DNA of 64,000 nt from Mariniflexile jejuense (GCF_042675665.1 NZ_JBHTJI010000001.1:1488001-1552000), one strand, 5' to 3'; positions 18,410 through 26,821 are shown, counted from the first letter of the stretch. Numbers and translations: made by a program. Notes: generated by a model not told the origin, from the sequence alone.

Positions 18410-18958
18410 TTACTTACAAGGTTTATAATAAAGCGTTACCGCACCACCTCTAAAGGTTTTGGTTTTTATTAATTTGAGAATGGTTCTGTTGGTTAGGTTT
18501 TCAAACAAAGGCAAACCACCTCCTGCAACAACAGGATGCACACACAGTTGGTATTCATCAATTAAATTAAGTTTCATTAATTGTATTATTAAACTTCTAC
18601 TGCCTACCAAAATGTTTTTACCTGATTGTTGTTTAAGTTCTAAAACTGTTTCCTCAAGAGGTTTGTTTGCAAGTTTAGCAGTATTCCAAGTTAGGTTTTC
18701 AAGTGTATGCGAAAACACTATTTTAGGAATGTTGTTCATAGCTATGGCAAAATTATCCATTACTTTTTCGCCCGAAGGTTTTTTTAATAGTGTTTCCCAA
18801 AACCCCATAAGGTTATAAGTTATTCTGCCATACAGTATTACATCTGCATTACGTATTAATTCGGCATAATGCTGGTGTAATTCGGCATCGGGTAGTCCTG
18901 CGGTATGGTCGCATACACCATCAAGTGTTGTATTTATTGCAGCAATTAGTTTTCTCAT
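18410..18958 (-). CDS. Dihydrofolate reductase-like (RibD C-terminal) protein
   Basis: 182 residues with the DHFR/RibD-C fold: KLIAAINTTLDGVCDH at the start, DVILYGRITYNLM, the NADP-binding region GKNILVGSRSLIIQLMKLNLIDEYQL and HPVVAGGGLPLFE near the C-terminus. Homologues (YwjB/YyaP group) are not true folate-cycle DHFRs; the reaction is unknown. It probably leads the two-gene unit with the AHSA1-like gene. Confidence 0.87.
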   Translation of the reverse strand: MRKLIAAINTTLDGVCDHTAGLPDAELHQHYAELIRNADVILYGRITYNLMGFWETLLKKPSGEKVMDNFAIAMNNIPKIVFSHTLENLTWNTAKLANKPLEETVLELKQQSGKNILVGSRSLIIQLMKLNLIDEYQLCVHPVVAGGGLPLFENLTNRTILKLIKTKTFRGGAVTLYYKPCK

Positions 18959-18994
18959 TCTGCATTAATTAGTGGTTGTTATATTACGCTTTAC

Positions 18995-19576
18995 TTACAA
19001 TTCAATAACCGAAAACCCAATATGTATATTTCCAGTTTCTTTATCAACAAATAATTCTCTATCTTCTATGGTGCCATGACACGTTTTTTCAGAGCAAAAA
19101 AGCGAGCCACCAGCAAGTCTTACCAAGTTATTCACTTTAGTTTCTGTAATATCCCATACATTACCCACAATATTTACTTTATCAATTTCAGAAATGGGAA
19201 ATTTGTTTTCCGAAACAATAATGCGGTTATCATGCTTTACAACTTCCCAATATTCGTTATAAGTAGGAAGTCTTTTTTTAGCCCATTTGCAGTAAGCTTT
19301 TGCGTCATTATAACTTACTTGAGTAACTGGAAGTTTTTTTGAAGAAACGCCATTAATGCCATCAGGTTTTTTCCAATTTGCATTATCTACTTTTTTATAA
19401 TTATACACGTCAACTTGTACTATAGACCATCCATATGCATCAGCATCGGTAACATATCCTGTTTCGTTTACAAATTGCTCAAATTCAGCATATGATACTG
19501 GTTTTAAGGCTAATTCCTTTTTTTTGCAAGACGTAAAAAGGATAAGACAAAGTAAAATACACTTCCAAATATTCAA
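18995..19576 (-). CDS. Small formylglycine-generating-enzyme-like lipoprotein
   Basis: 193 residues with a lipoprotein signal peptide (FTSC, lipidated Cys17). The rest is a compact SUMF1/FGE domain: NANWKKPDG (66-73), LPVTQVSYNDAKAYCKWAKKRLP (82-104), GNVWDIT (138-144), LAGGSLFCSEKTCHG (154-168) and HIGFSV at the end. The pair Cys161 and Cys166 keeps the CX4C spacing of the copper-binding cysteines of formylglycine-generating enzyme, though the surrounding arginines differ. No sulfatase gene is nearby. The start is TTG; no ATG occurs before the signal peptide. Enzyme activity is uncertain. Confidence 0.78.
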   Translation of the reverse strand: MNIWKCILLCLILFTSCKKKELALKPVSYAEFEQFVNETGYVTDADAYGWSIVQVDVYNYKKVDNANWKKPDGINGVSSKKLPVTQVSYNDAKAYCKWAKKRLPTYNEYWEVVKHDNRIIVSENKFPISEIDKVNIVGNVWDITETKVNNLVRLAGGSLFCSEKTCHGTIEDRELFVDKETGNIHIGFSVIEL

Positions 19577-20168
19577 GGTAATTTCAGTTTTTTAATATTG
19601 GTAAATAATATGTTTAGATTTTGGTTTTTGGTTTTCACCTAGCCTTATGTATTTGATTGCAAAAGGTTATTTAGGCTAATATAATGAACAATTGGTAATT
19701 GACAATTGATTTACTTCTTTGCTAACAAAATGACTAATCTACTTAATTGTAATTCCTAATTATAAGATTGTTCCTTTACATCCAATAATAATTCAATTCA
19801 GACATCGATTTAGATTTAAAAAACATGGTTGTAAGTATTAAACTACTAAACCATGAAGATATAGAAAATACTTATATGCGTATATTTTTTTACTGATAAA
19901 AAAGGGAATTTCATTAGTTTTTATATTGTTTTAAACACAACTTCAACCTTTATCTCATTTAAAACGCATGCTTTAACTTATACCCTATCTAATGTTCCTA
20001 AAACTCTCACCTAGTTTACCAAATTATTACACACAAGCCCGTTTTTAAACATGTAAGAGCAGGATAGTTATCATAGATATTAAAAATATATTTGTTTAGA
20101 TTGACTAAATGCAGCATTTGAACCTGCAAATATAAGCTTAAAAACAACCAACTAAACCACCTATAAAA
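19577..20168. other. Intergenic region before the PL11 lyase gene
   Basis: About 590 AT-rich bases between divergent genes, with no frame or RNA I can support. The right part holds a -7 box (20087-20094) for the PL11 gene, leaving a leader of roughly 70 bases. Confidence 0.45.
20087..20094 (+). promoter_or_regulatory. -7 box of the PL11 lyase gene
   Basis: TATATTTG matches TAnnTTTG, 74 bases upstream of the ATG at 20169. Confidence 0.5.
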
Positions 20169-22370
20169 ATGAAGACAACCATAAAAAACATATTGTTTGC
20201 CACTCTTTTTGAAGTTAAAAAATTATTTAAAAATAAGGTACGTACAAACCTATCTTTAATTAGTTTCATAGCTCTTTGGAGTTGCTCACTTTTTGGGCAA
20301 CGTTACATGGAAAACCTTGACAGGGGATTAATTGCCATGCGAACAGGTAATAATTCTGTACTAATAAGCTGGCGAATAACTGGGATAGAATACAAACAGA
20401 ATGCCACTTATAATCTATATCGTGGCACAACATTAATTGCTTCTAATCTTAATGTTTCAAATTATGTTGATGCTACCAATACTAATTACACCTACCGAGT
20501 AGCCGCAATAATTGATGGCACCGAGCAACCACTATCACCTGCTAAAAGTCTTAAAGAGCTAGAGTACTTTACAATACCAGTAAGAGCAGTAAACGGTGGT
20601 TATACTACCCATAATTTAAATGATGCCTCGATAGGCGATTTGGATGGTGACGGTGAATACGAAATTGTTATAAAAAGACTATCAAATGACGAATCGCCAA
20701 CATCACCCCACAACCATTACCTTGAAGCTTATGAACTTGATGGTACCTTTATGTGGGCTATAGATTTAGGCCCTAATTTACTACACGCCGTAGAGGTAAA
20801 CTTTTTGGTTTACGATTTTGATAATGATGGAAAAGCAGAAGTTGCTACCAGAACTTCAGATGGTATGATTGACGGTGTTGGTAATAATATTGGCGACAGA
20901 GATGGCGACGGACAAACCAATTACCGTTCTTCTGCAGCACAAAATGGCCCTTTTTGGTTTAGAACCCAAGGTCCCGATTATATATCAATATTTAATGGTG
21001 AAACTGGCGCAGAAATGGCATGGGATTATTACATTGCTTTAGACCCAATAGCACATTGGGGCTTACCAGGGCAAAACCTTTCTCAACTTGGGCACAGGGC
21101 TACCAAATGCATGTGGGCAGTTGCCTATCTGGATGGTGTAAACCCAAGTATAGTAATTGGGCGAGGTATTTATGAACGCACAAAACTTGAAGCATGGCAT
21201 TTTAGTAATGGTACTTTAACAAAAGATTGGGCTTGGGATAGTAGCCCTAATGGTGTAGCAACTGCTTATCATGGGCAAGGAAACCATAACCTAGCGGTTG
21301 GTGATGTAGATGGCGACGGCAGAGACGAAATAACCTATGGTGGTATGGCGGTTGATGAATACGGTAATGGCCTTTACTCTACCACGTTTGGCCATGGCGA
21401 TGCTGCTCATTTGGCAGATATAAATCCTGATATTACTGGTTTGGAGTATTTTAGCTGTCAAGAGCATGCTAATGGCACAACAATACCTGGCATATCTTTA
21501 AGAAATGCTGAAACTGGTGTCATACAATGGGCAAATTGGTCGAGTGGTGACATTGGAAGATGTATGGCTGCCGATGTAGATAAAAATTATAAAGGCATGG
21601 AAATATGGGGTTCTGATGGGTCTGGTCTTCGCAGTTGTACAGGTCAGCTTATATCTACCTCAATACCACAAACGGCAGGTAACGGCGATTCATATAATTT
21701 TGGTATTTGGTGGGACGGTGATGTACAACGTGAAATAGTTGACAGAACCGTAATTACCAAATGGAATGGCTCTGGAACCGACAGGGTTGCCACATTGTAT
21801 AATATTGCACCTATTTCATCTAATAATAGTACTAAATCAAACCCTTGCTTGATGGCTGATATATTAGGCGATTGGCGAGAAGAAGTTATCTTCAGACGTT
21901 CGGACAATACAGGATTAATTGTATTTGTTTCACCTTATAGTACAACGCAAAGAATGTACACATTAATGCACGACCCTAACTACAGAACAGCTGTTGCATG
22001 GCAAAACAATTCTTACAACCAACCACCTAACCTTGGGTTTTATTTTGGCGGCGACATGGATACACCTCCATCACCTAATATTCAATTGGTTAATGCTGGG
22101 CAACCGCTAAACGTATCTCAAAGAGAAACAAAGGCTATAAATTTGTATCCAAACCCATCAAAAGGTATTTTTAATGTAAATTTACCAGTTGCTATTAATA
22201 CAGTTACTAGCGAATTATATAACATTAATGGCGCATTAGTTTCAACCCAGAAGCATGAGCTATACGGAAGAAACTTTAAATTAGATATAACTGATAAACC
22301 TACTGGAATGTATTTCTTAAAAATTAATTTAACCGAACCAGTAACCTTAAAAATTATAAAAACCGATTAA
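20169..22370 (+). CDS. Rhamnogalacturonan lyase, family PL11, T9SS-sorted
   Basis: 733 residues. A long N-terminal region with a signal peptide (ending SCSLFGQ near 44), a small beta-sandwich (MENLDRGLIAMRTGNNSVLISWR ... YNLYRGT), then the PL11 beta-propeller. Calcium-type loops repeat through it: GDLDGDGEYE, DFDNDGKAE, DRDGDGQTN and GDVDGDGRDE. The C-terminal type A sorting domain is NLYPNPSKGIFNV ... GMYFLKI ... IIKTD. PL11 enzymes cut the rhamnosyl-galacturonosyl backbone of rhamnogalacturonan I. It would act at the cell surface or outside, in concert with the PL1 enzyme at 28-30 kb. Confidence 0.92.
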   Translation: MKTTIKNILFATLFEVKKLFKNKVRTNLSLISFIALWSCSLFGQRYMENLDRGLIAMRTGNNSVLISWRITGIEYKQNATYNLYRGTTLIASNLNVSNYVDATNTNYTYRVAAIIDGTEQPLSPAKSLKELEYFTIPVRAVNGGYTTHNLNDASIGDLDGDGEYEIVIKRLSNDESPTSPHNHYLEAYELDGTFMWAIDLGPNLLHAVEVNFLVYDFDNDGKAEVATRTSDGMIDGVGNNIGDRDGDGQTNYRSSAAQNGPFWFRTQGPDYISIFNGETGAEMAWDYYIALDPIAHWGLPGQNLSQLGHRATKCMWAVAYLDGVNPSIVIGRGIYERTKLEAWHFSNGTLTKDWAWDSSPNGVATAYHGQGNHNLAVGDVDGDGRDEITYGGMAVDEYGNGLYSTTFGHGDAAHLADINPDITGLEYFSCQEHANGTTIPGISLRNAETGVIQWANWSSGDIGRCMAADVDKNYKGMEIWGSDGSGLRSCTGQLISTSIPQTAGNGDSYNFGIWWDGDVQREIVDRTVITKWNGSGTDRVATLYNIAPISSNNSTKSNPCLMADILGDWREEVIFRRSDNTGLIVFVSPYSTTQRMYTLMHDPNYRTAVAWQNNSYNQPPNLGFYFGGDMDTPPSPNIQLVNAGQPLNVSQRETKAINLYPNPSKGIFNVNLPVAINTVTSELYNINGALVSTQKHELYGRNFKLDITDKPTGMYFLKINLTEPVTLKIIKTD

Positions 22371-22380
22371 TAATAACTTC

Positions 22381-22665
22381 ATTGAGAACGCAGTGAAGCA
22401 ATCTGTTCATCATTAAAGTCATTGCGAGGAACGAAGCAATCTGTTTAATCGAAACTCCTATCATGAGTTTACTTCGGTCGTTCCTTCCTAGTAATGACGT
22501 TAGTTAAGTCATTGAGAACGCAGTAAAGTTATCTGTTTAATAAGCACGTCTTTGCGAGGCACGAAGCAATCTTTTAATTGATAGTTCTTATCATGAGATT
22601 GCTTTGTGCCTCGCAATGACAAATACTTTCATAAGTTTACTTCGGTCGTTCCTTCCTCGTAATGA
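22381..22665 (+). repeat. Palindromic repeat array, left of the GIY-YIG gene
   Basis: Five units, all with the left arm TTGCGAGGAACGAAGCAATC or its variant TTGAGAACGCAGTGAAGCAA in the same orientation. 22381-22404: half unit. 22418-22498: full unit with the long right arm (ACTTCGGTCGTTCCTTCC). 22508-22535: half unit. 22548-22620: full unit with a near-exact inverted right arm (AGATTGCTTTGTGCCTCGCA). 22633-22665: right arm only, ending two bases from the nuclease stop codon. Full units share an inner spacer ending in ATCATGAG. Confidence 0.9.
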
Positions 22666-22667
22666 CG

Positions 22668-22967
22668 TTAATCAAAATAAAACAACCAACCGTCAGACAA
22701 ATCATTCCATTCTGGATTAGTATTTATTATTAAATCTTCTTTGTTTTTTCTATTGCCTGCTTTTAGCTGTTTTTCTCTAGTAATTGCTTGGTTAATATCT
22801 GAAAAATCTTCAAAGTAAACCAACTTATCACAATTATATTTAGCTGTAAAACCTTTGTAGGCTTTTGTTTTATGCTGATATACTCTTTTTAATAAATTAG
22901 CAGTTACGCCTATATAAATAACAGTGTTATTCTTATTGGTCATAAAATATACATATGATTTATTCAT
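22668..22967 (-). CDS. GIY-YIG nuclease domain protein (UPF0213 type)
   Basis: 99 residues forming one GIY-YIG domain: YVYFM and VIYIGVTANLLKRVYQHK supply the GIY/YIG strands and catalytic Arg, and AITREKQLKAG carries the metal-binding Glu. Stand-alone proteins of this size are predicted endonucleases of unknown role, widespread in Bacteroidota. The start is MNKSYVYF at 22967; the longer open frame to 23009 is translated from the flanking repeat (LRTSQRRKRQ) and is not real. The gene sits exactly between two arrays of palindromic repeats, which suggests a functional link. Confidence 0.9.
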   Translation of the reverse strand: MNKSYVYFMTNKNNTVIYIGVTANLLKRVYQHKTKAYKGFTAKYNCDKLVYFEDFSDINQAITREKQLKAGNRKNKEDLIINTNPEWNDLSDGWLFYFD

Positions 22968-22987
22968 ATAATAGTTTTGTCTTTTAC

Positions 22988-23198
22988 GCCTTTGCGAGGT
23001 ACGAAGCAATCTGTATAATTGGAACTCCCTTCATGAGATTGCTTAACTGCGTTCGCAATGACGGTATGTTTATCGTTTACGTCATTGCGAGGAACGAAGC
23101 AATCTTTTTAATCACAACTCCAATCATGAGTTTACTTCGGTCGTTCCTTCCTCGTAATGACGTTAGTTAAGTCATTGCGAACGCAGTAAAGCAATCTG
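22988..23198 (+). repeat. Palindromic repeat array, right of the GIY-YIG gene
   Basis: Three units in the same orientation as the left array. 22988-23062: full unit with short right arm (AGATTGCTTAACTGCGTTCG). 23081-23161: full unit with the long right arm (ACTTCGGTCGTTCCTTCC). 23171-23198: half unit of the GCGAACGCAGTAAAGCAATC type. Moving away from the gene, the types appear in the same order on both sides (short-arm, long-arm, half), apart from two additional half units on the left. The inner spacers again end with TCATGAG. Confidence 0.9.
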
Positions 23199-23232
23199 CT
23201 AATCATTAACGTCACAGTGGCGGCAACTACTT

Positions 23233-24171
23233 TTATTCCTTATTTATTTTAAATGTTGATATGTAAATTCCTATTGCTAAAGAAATTCCAATAAAAAGTA
23301 ACGAAAACCATTCAGGAATATCAATCCAATTTGCTGTTATTAATTTTAGTGAAACAAAGACTAAAATTGAAAATACGCTATATTTTAAATAAATAAATTT
23401 ATCTAACATATTAGCAAGAAAAAAATAAAGCGACCTTAAACCCATTATTGCGAATATATTAGAGCTATAAACAATAAATGGGTCTGTTGTAACCGCAAAA
23501 ATTGCAGGAATACTATCTAAAGCAAAAAGTAAATCGGTAAATTCTATTGTTATTAAAGCTCCAAAAAGTGCCGTAAACACTCTTTTTCCATTAACTTTTG
23601 TTATATATTTCCCACCGTCTAATTCCTTACTAAATCGAAATATTTTAGCTATACCTTTCGGTTCTTCAACTTCTTTATGTTCAGCTTCTTTTTTTAGCAT
23701 TTTCAGAGCAGTAAACAATAAAAATAAACCAAAAACAATGTTCATTCCATGAATTTTTTTAATCAAAATTATTCCAACACTAATTAAAATAGCACGAAAT
23801 ATTATTGCTCCAAGAATACCTAGAAAAAGCAATTTGTGTTGGTATTGTATTGGTATTTTAAATGATGTAAAGATTATTGCAATAACAAATAGATTATCAA
23901 CACTTAAAGATAATTCAATAATATACCCTGTTAAGTATTTTACTACTGCTTGTATTGGTTTAAGGTTGTTTATATTATCAACAAGACTATTGTTATAAAA
24001 CCAATAAATAAAAGAGGCAAATATTAATGCATTTGCTACAAAGAAAATAGTTTCAAAAATAGCTCTCTTAACTGAAGTAATACGGTTCTTTTTGTGCAAG
24101 ACGAAAAAGTCAATTAACAAAAGAATTACTACGTAAGATATTAGTGTAATCCAAGGCAAATAATTCTCCAT
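23233..24171 (-). CDS. TerC/Alx family membrane protein
   Basis: 312 residues with about nine membrane helices. The two acidic family motifs are present: YIIELSLSVDNLFVIAIIF (about 85-103) and ITIEFTDLLFALDSIPAIFAV (about 205-225). Members of this family (Alx/TerC) export manganese or help metalation of secreted proteins (family knowledge). It is a single gene between the repeat array and a TonB-like secreted protein gene, so no partner is suggested. Confidence 0.93.
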   Translation of the reverse strand: MENYLPWITLISYVVILLLIDFFVLHKKNRITSVKRAIFETIFFVANALIFASFIYWFYNNSLVDNINNLKPIQAVVKYLTGYIIELSLSVDNLFVIAIIFTSFKIPIQYQHKLLFLGILGAIIFRAILISVGIILIKKIHGMNIVFGLFLLFTALKMLKKEAEHKEVEEPKGIAKIFRFSKELDGGKYITKVNGKRVFTALFGALITIEFTDLLFALDSIPAIFAVTTDPFIVYSSNIFAIMGLRSLYFFLANMLDKFIYLKYSVFSILVFVSLKLITANWIDIPEWFSLLFIGISLAIGIYISTFKINKE

Positions 24172-24334
24172 AGTTCTTGCTTTTTTTTAAGGTAGCAAAT
24201 CTATAATGTAAATGGCTTGTTGCGTGTTTTAAGCACCTAATTTAGCAAATACGTACCGAATAAAAAACCTCCGAGGATTTATTTAAAGTAAGATATTACA
24301 TCAATTACTTATAACCATTGTTGTACCTCGTTTC

Positions 24335-25324
24335 TTATTCAAATAATTCTTTGTCTAATTTGTTCTTTTCGTAAGCTTTATAATATTTTTCTGTTTTAGA
24401 AGACATTGGAACGTTGTTCTTTTCGTTACCTATAAATTCTAATAAAATTTTAGCTCCGCCAAGTTGAACTTCTTTAACATCTTCTTGTTCACTATATTTT
24501 TGCCCTTCTTTTGGTTTGCATTCTAAAATTCTATTATAATTTATTTTTTGATCAAGTGAATAATTCATCATAGCAATCATGTATAAATACTGTTGTTGAT
24601 TTTGGTTAGTTAATACTTTGTAGAAATCACTACCTATTGGTATGTTTAGCCCAGTATCTCTATTTTTCCAAAATCCAATAATTTTGTTTGCAGCTATAAA
24701 TTCAGTTCCATTGGGATATATAGGGTTTGAAAAAATGTAGTTACATGCATCAAAAATCAAATTTTCATAGTTTTTATATTCAGGATTTTCATCTTGTTCC
24801 ATCTTTTCAAAAGATTCCGAAAAAAGTTCTTTTGATGATGAAGGAAATGTAAAAGAAGTCCAAAGTCTTGATTTTACAATTTCGTTTTCAAATTTACCTG
24901 GTTTAAATTCCACCGTTTTAATAGCTTCCTCAATTAAATCATTTGTTGATTCTGAATTTGGATATGAATTTACAGTAAGATCAGTAATTTGTGCATCTTC
25001 TGTTATAGTTAAATAAACATATACATTTCCTTTGAAATTAAGTTTTGAAGTAAGTTTAGGGTAAATAAGGTTTCTTAAATTCTTTTCAGAACAAGCAATT
25101 TGCTCTTTTTCTGAGAGTCCAGATTCGCAGTTGTTTTCAAATGGTAATTCTGTTAATACTGCATAATGATAAATTCCTTCTTTTTCTTGTTTGAATGGTT
25201 TTACTTTATATCCTCTTTCAGCTGTTTTGTCAGCATCTAAAAAATGTCCTTTTGGTATTTGTCCAATTGCAAAACTTGGAATTAAAAGTAAAAAAGTGAG
25301 AATGTTTAATTTGTATTTCTTCAT
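24335..25324 (-). CDS. Secreted protein with TonB C-terminal-like domain
   Basis: 329 residues with a signal peptide (ending AIGQ at about 22). The middle (about 55-165) resembles the C-terminal domain of flavobacterial energy-transducer proteins: ELPFENNCESGLSEKEQIACSEKNLRNLIYPKL, then NVYVYLTITEDAQITDLTVNSYPNS and VEFKPGKF. It lacks the N-terminal membrane anchor and proline-rich linker of a true TonB, so it is not expected to drive receptors. The C-terminal half (about 180-329) matches nothing I recognise. Lies in a region of small secreted proteins. Confidence 0.72.
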   Translation of the reverse strand: MKKYKLNILTFLLLIPSFAIGQIPKGHFLDADKTAERGYKVKPFKQEKEGIYHYAVLTELPFENNCESGLSEKEQIACSEKNLRNLIYPKLTSKLNFKGNVYVYLTITEDAQITDLTVNSYPNSESTNDLIEEAIKTVEFKPGKFENEIVKSRLWTSFTFPSSSKELFSESFEKMEQDENPEYKNYENLIFDACNYIFSNPIYPNGTEFIAANKIIGFWKNRDTGLNIPIGSDFYKVLTNQNQQQYLYMIAMMNYSLDQKINYNRILECKPKEGQKYSEQEDVKEVQLGGAKILLEFIGNEKNNVPMSSKTEKYYKAYEKNKLDKELFE

Positions 25325-25645
25325 TTTGTTTATTTGGTCAAATGTTTTACAACGGTTACATCTAATAATAGTGCGGTTTTGTGTGTGAGGATTTTCGAAG
25401 GAAAATCAGAGTGACCAAATACGCACTAAACATTAGATTTAATTAATAAAATTAAAAGCAATATTTTTTTCATGTTTAAATATTTTATTTATCTGTTATC
25501 TGTATTGCTAATTTTTAATGTTTCACTGTCTTCTTGTATTTTACAACTGTTTGACTGTAGTTTCGTTATAGAATCATCCACAGGATTAAGGCTAGCAGTC
25601 TAGAACAAAAAAATACTTATAGACATTGTTATAAATAACACTTTT
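25325..25645. other. Intergenic region with an attC-like hairpin
   Basis: No reading frame can be supported. The left third holds a long imperfect hairpin (listed separately). The rest is AT-rich, with no copy of the repeats seen elsewhere in the window. Confidence 0.45.
25360..25438. repeat. Long imperfect hairpin, attC-like shape
   Basis: Outer arms 25360-25375 (ATCTAATAATAGTGCG) and 25422-25438 (CGCACTAAACATTAGAT) pair over about 14 positions with one extra base in the right arm. An inner stem GATTTTC / GAAAATC (25390-25407, loop GAAG) sits at the tip. Such a long stem with bulges between small unrelated genes recalls integron recombination sites, but no integrase is in the window. Confidence 0.55.
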
Positions 25646-26182
25646 TCAAATACAGCTTTTATTGTAATATTCAATAATTTTGATAATCTCTCTTTTATTA
25701 AATTCTTTCTTTTCAATTTTGTCTATTAACATAGGGCAATCTTCAATTAAGTGTAATTTTCCATTTTTAAATTTTACCCCTGTTCTTATTGTAATATTAT
25801 TTTTTTCTAGAAAATAAACGTTACCTGACGAAGTAGGCAATCCCATTCCCATTGCAGTGCTTGAATTTGAAACAAAAATGCTATATAGGTTAATTTTACC
25901 TAACCTCACTATTTTCATTTTTCGGGAAACACCCTGTACATCTTTAAATCTGTACTTATCAATTGTTCCGTCTTCTTTAATATCATAACCGCTTAATTGA
26001 TTGTCTTCAAATTCTTTTATATCTGAACTTTCGCTTTCTTTGTATTTTAACCCACCAAATGTTTTGGCTTTTATTAAACCTTTTATTTCAGTTGAATCTT
26101 TTAAATAAATTGTTCCTTCATAAAATTGAGCATTGGCTAAAGAAAACGAAAGGACTACAAGCACAATAAAAAAATGCTTCAT
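25646..26182 (-). CDS. Secreted protein of unknown function
   Basis: 178 residues with a clear signal peptide (MKHFFIVLVVLSFSLANAQ). The mature part begins FYEGTIYLKDSTEIKGLIKAKTFGGLKYKESES, a small beta-rich module seen at the start of many flavobacterial secreted proteins, followed by FKDVQGVSRKMKIVRLGKINLYS. The lysine-rich C-terminus may be helical. No catalytic motif is visible. It lies 5 bases downstream of a small lipoprotein gene on the same strand, so they probably share a transcript. Confidence 0.65.
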   Translation of the reverse strand: MKHFFIVLVVLSFSLANAQFYEGTIYLKDSTEIKGLIKAKTFGGLKYKESESSDIKEFEDNQLSGYDIKEDGTIDKYRFKDVQGVSRKMKIVRLGKINLYSIFVSNSSTAMGMGLPTSSGNVYFLEKNNITIRTGVKFKNGKLHLIEDCPMLIDKIEKKEFNKREIIKIIEYYNKSCI

Positions 26183-26187
26183 AATAT

Positions 26188-26439
26188 CTAATTATTTATA
26201 TTTTTAAGAATTAAGTTTTCATTATTATACCAATTACCATCTTTATAGGTTATTGCACCATATTTTGGATGGTAAAAAACATTTCCTAATTCAACGCTCT
26301 TTTCTATTCCTACAACATAGTCGGGTACACATACTCCATTATCAATTTGAGTATACCCTTCATCACAAGGGTCACTATCACAATTGATGGCAATCGCACC
26401 TATTATTAATGCTATTAAAATTAAACTTAATTTTTTCAT
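26188..26439 (-). CDS. Small lipoprotein of unknown function
   Basis: 83 residues. A lipoprotein signal peptide ends with AIAINC (lipidated Cys20). The mature part has a cysteine-containing patch, CDEGYTQIDNGVCVPDY (about 25-41), then a tyrosine- and asparagine-rich tail. It has no recognised domain. It is likely cotranscribed with the secreted protein 5 bases downstream. Confidence 0.65.
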   Translation of the reverse strand: MKKLSLILIALIIGAIAINCDSDPCDEGYTQIDNGVCVPDYVVGIEKSVELGNVFYHPKYGAITYKDGNWYNNENLILKNINN

Positions 26440-26821
26440 TTTTTTCTGATTTTGATTTGTGTTATTTTATCTACAATTTGAGTAATTATTCTAATTATTG
26501 AACTCTACGAATATAATAAATATTTACTTACAAACATATACATCCTTTTAGCATTATATTAATTTACCGCTAGCATTGTTCGGGTAAAACCCCATCTAAA
26601 AAAAATACACCCAAACCGTAGCCGAACAAAACCCGAACAAAATCATAGATACTCCGTAGATACTCCGTAGCAAAGGCGTAGATAAAGCGTGGATAAGGTT
26701 ACCTAATGTTAAAAATACAGAATCTCCAAAAACTCCAAAATTTCCAAAAATACGACAAGTATCGTATGGCACAACACTTGGCTAATTTCTATTTTTGTTA
26801 CTTAACTCAACAACATATATT
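26440..26821. other. Intergenic region with short tandem and inverted repeats
   Basis: Between two divergent genes. A perfect 10-base inverted repeat (TTGTTCGGGT at 26576-26585, ACCCGAACAA at 26631-26640) has a 45-base spacer. At 26647-26698 the sequence AGATACTCCGT is present twice in tandem, followed by looser copies (GCGTAGATAA, GCGTGGATAA). The right end carries the -7 box of the MORN-type gene. No reading frame supported. Confidence 0.55.
26790..26797 (+). promoter_or_regulatory. -7 box of the MORN-type gene
   Basis: TATTTTTG (TAnnTTTG), 24 bases before the ATG at 26822. Its TTG is in frame and gives a false longer start. Confidence 0.6.

Noticed and set aside
22381..23198. CRISPR array
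   Set aside because: Repeats are palindromic, vary in length and arms, and lack unique spacers of even size; no cas genes are present.
24335..25324. Energy transducer TonB
   Set aside because: Only the periplasmic TonB-C-like domain is recognisable; there is a cleavable signal peptide and no anchor helix or proline-rich linker.
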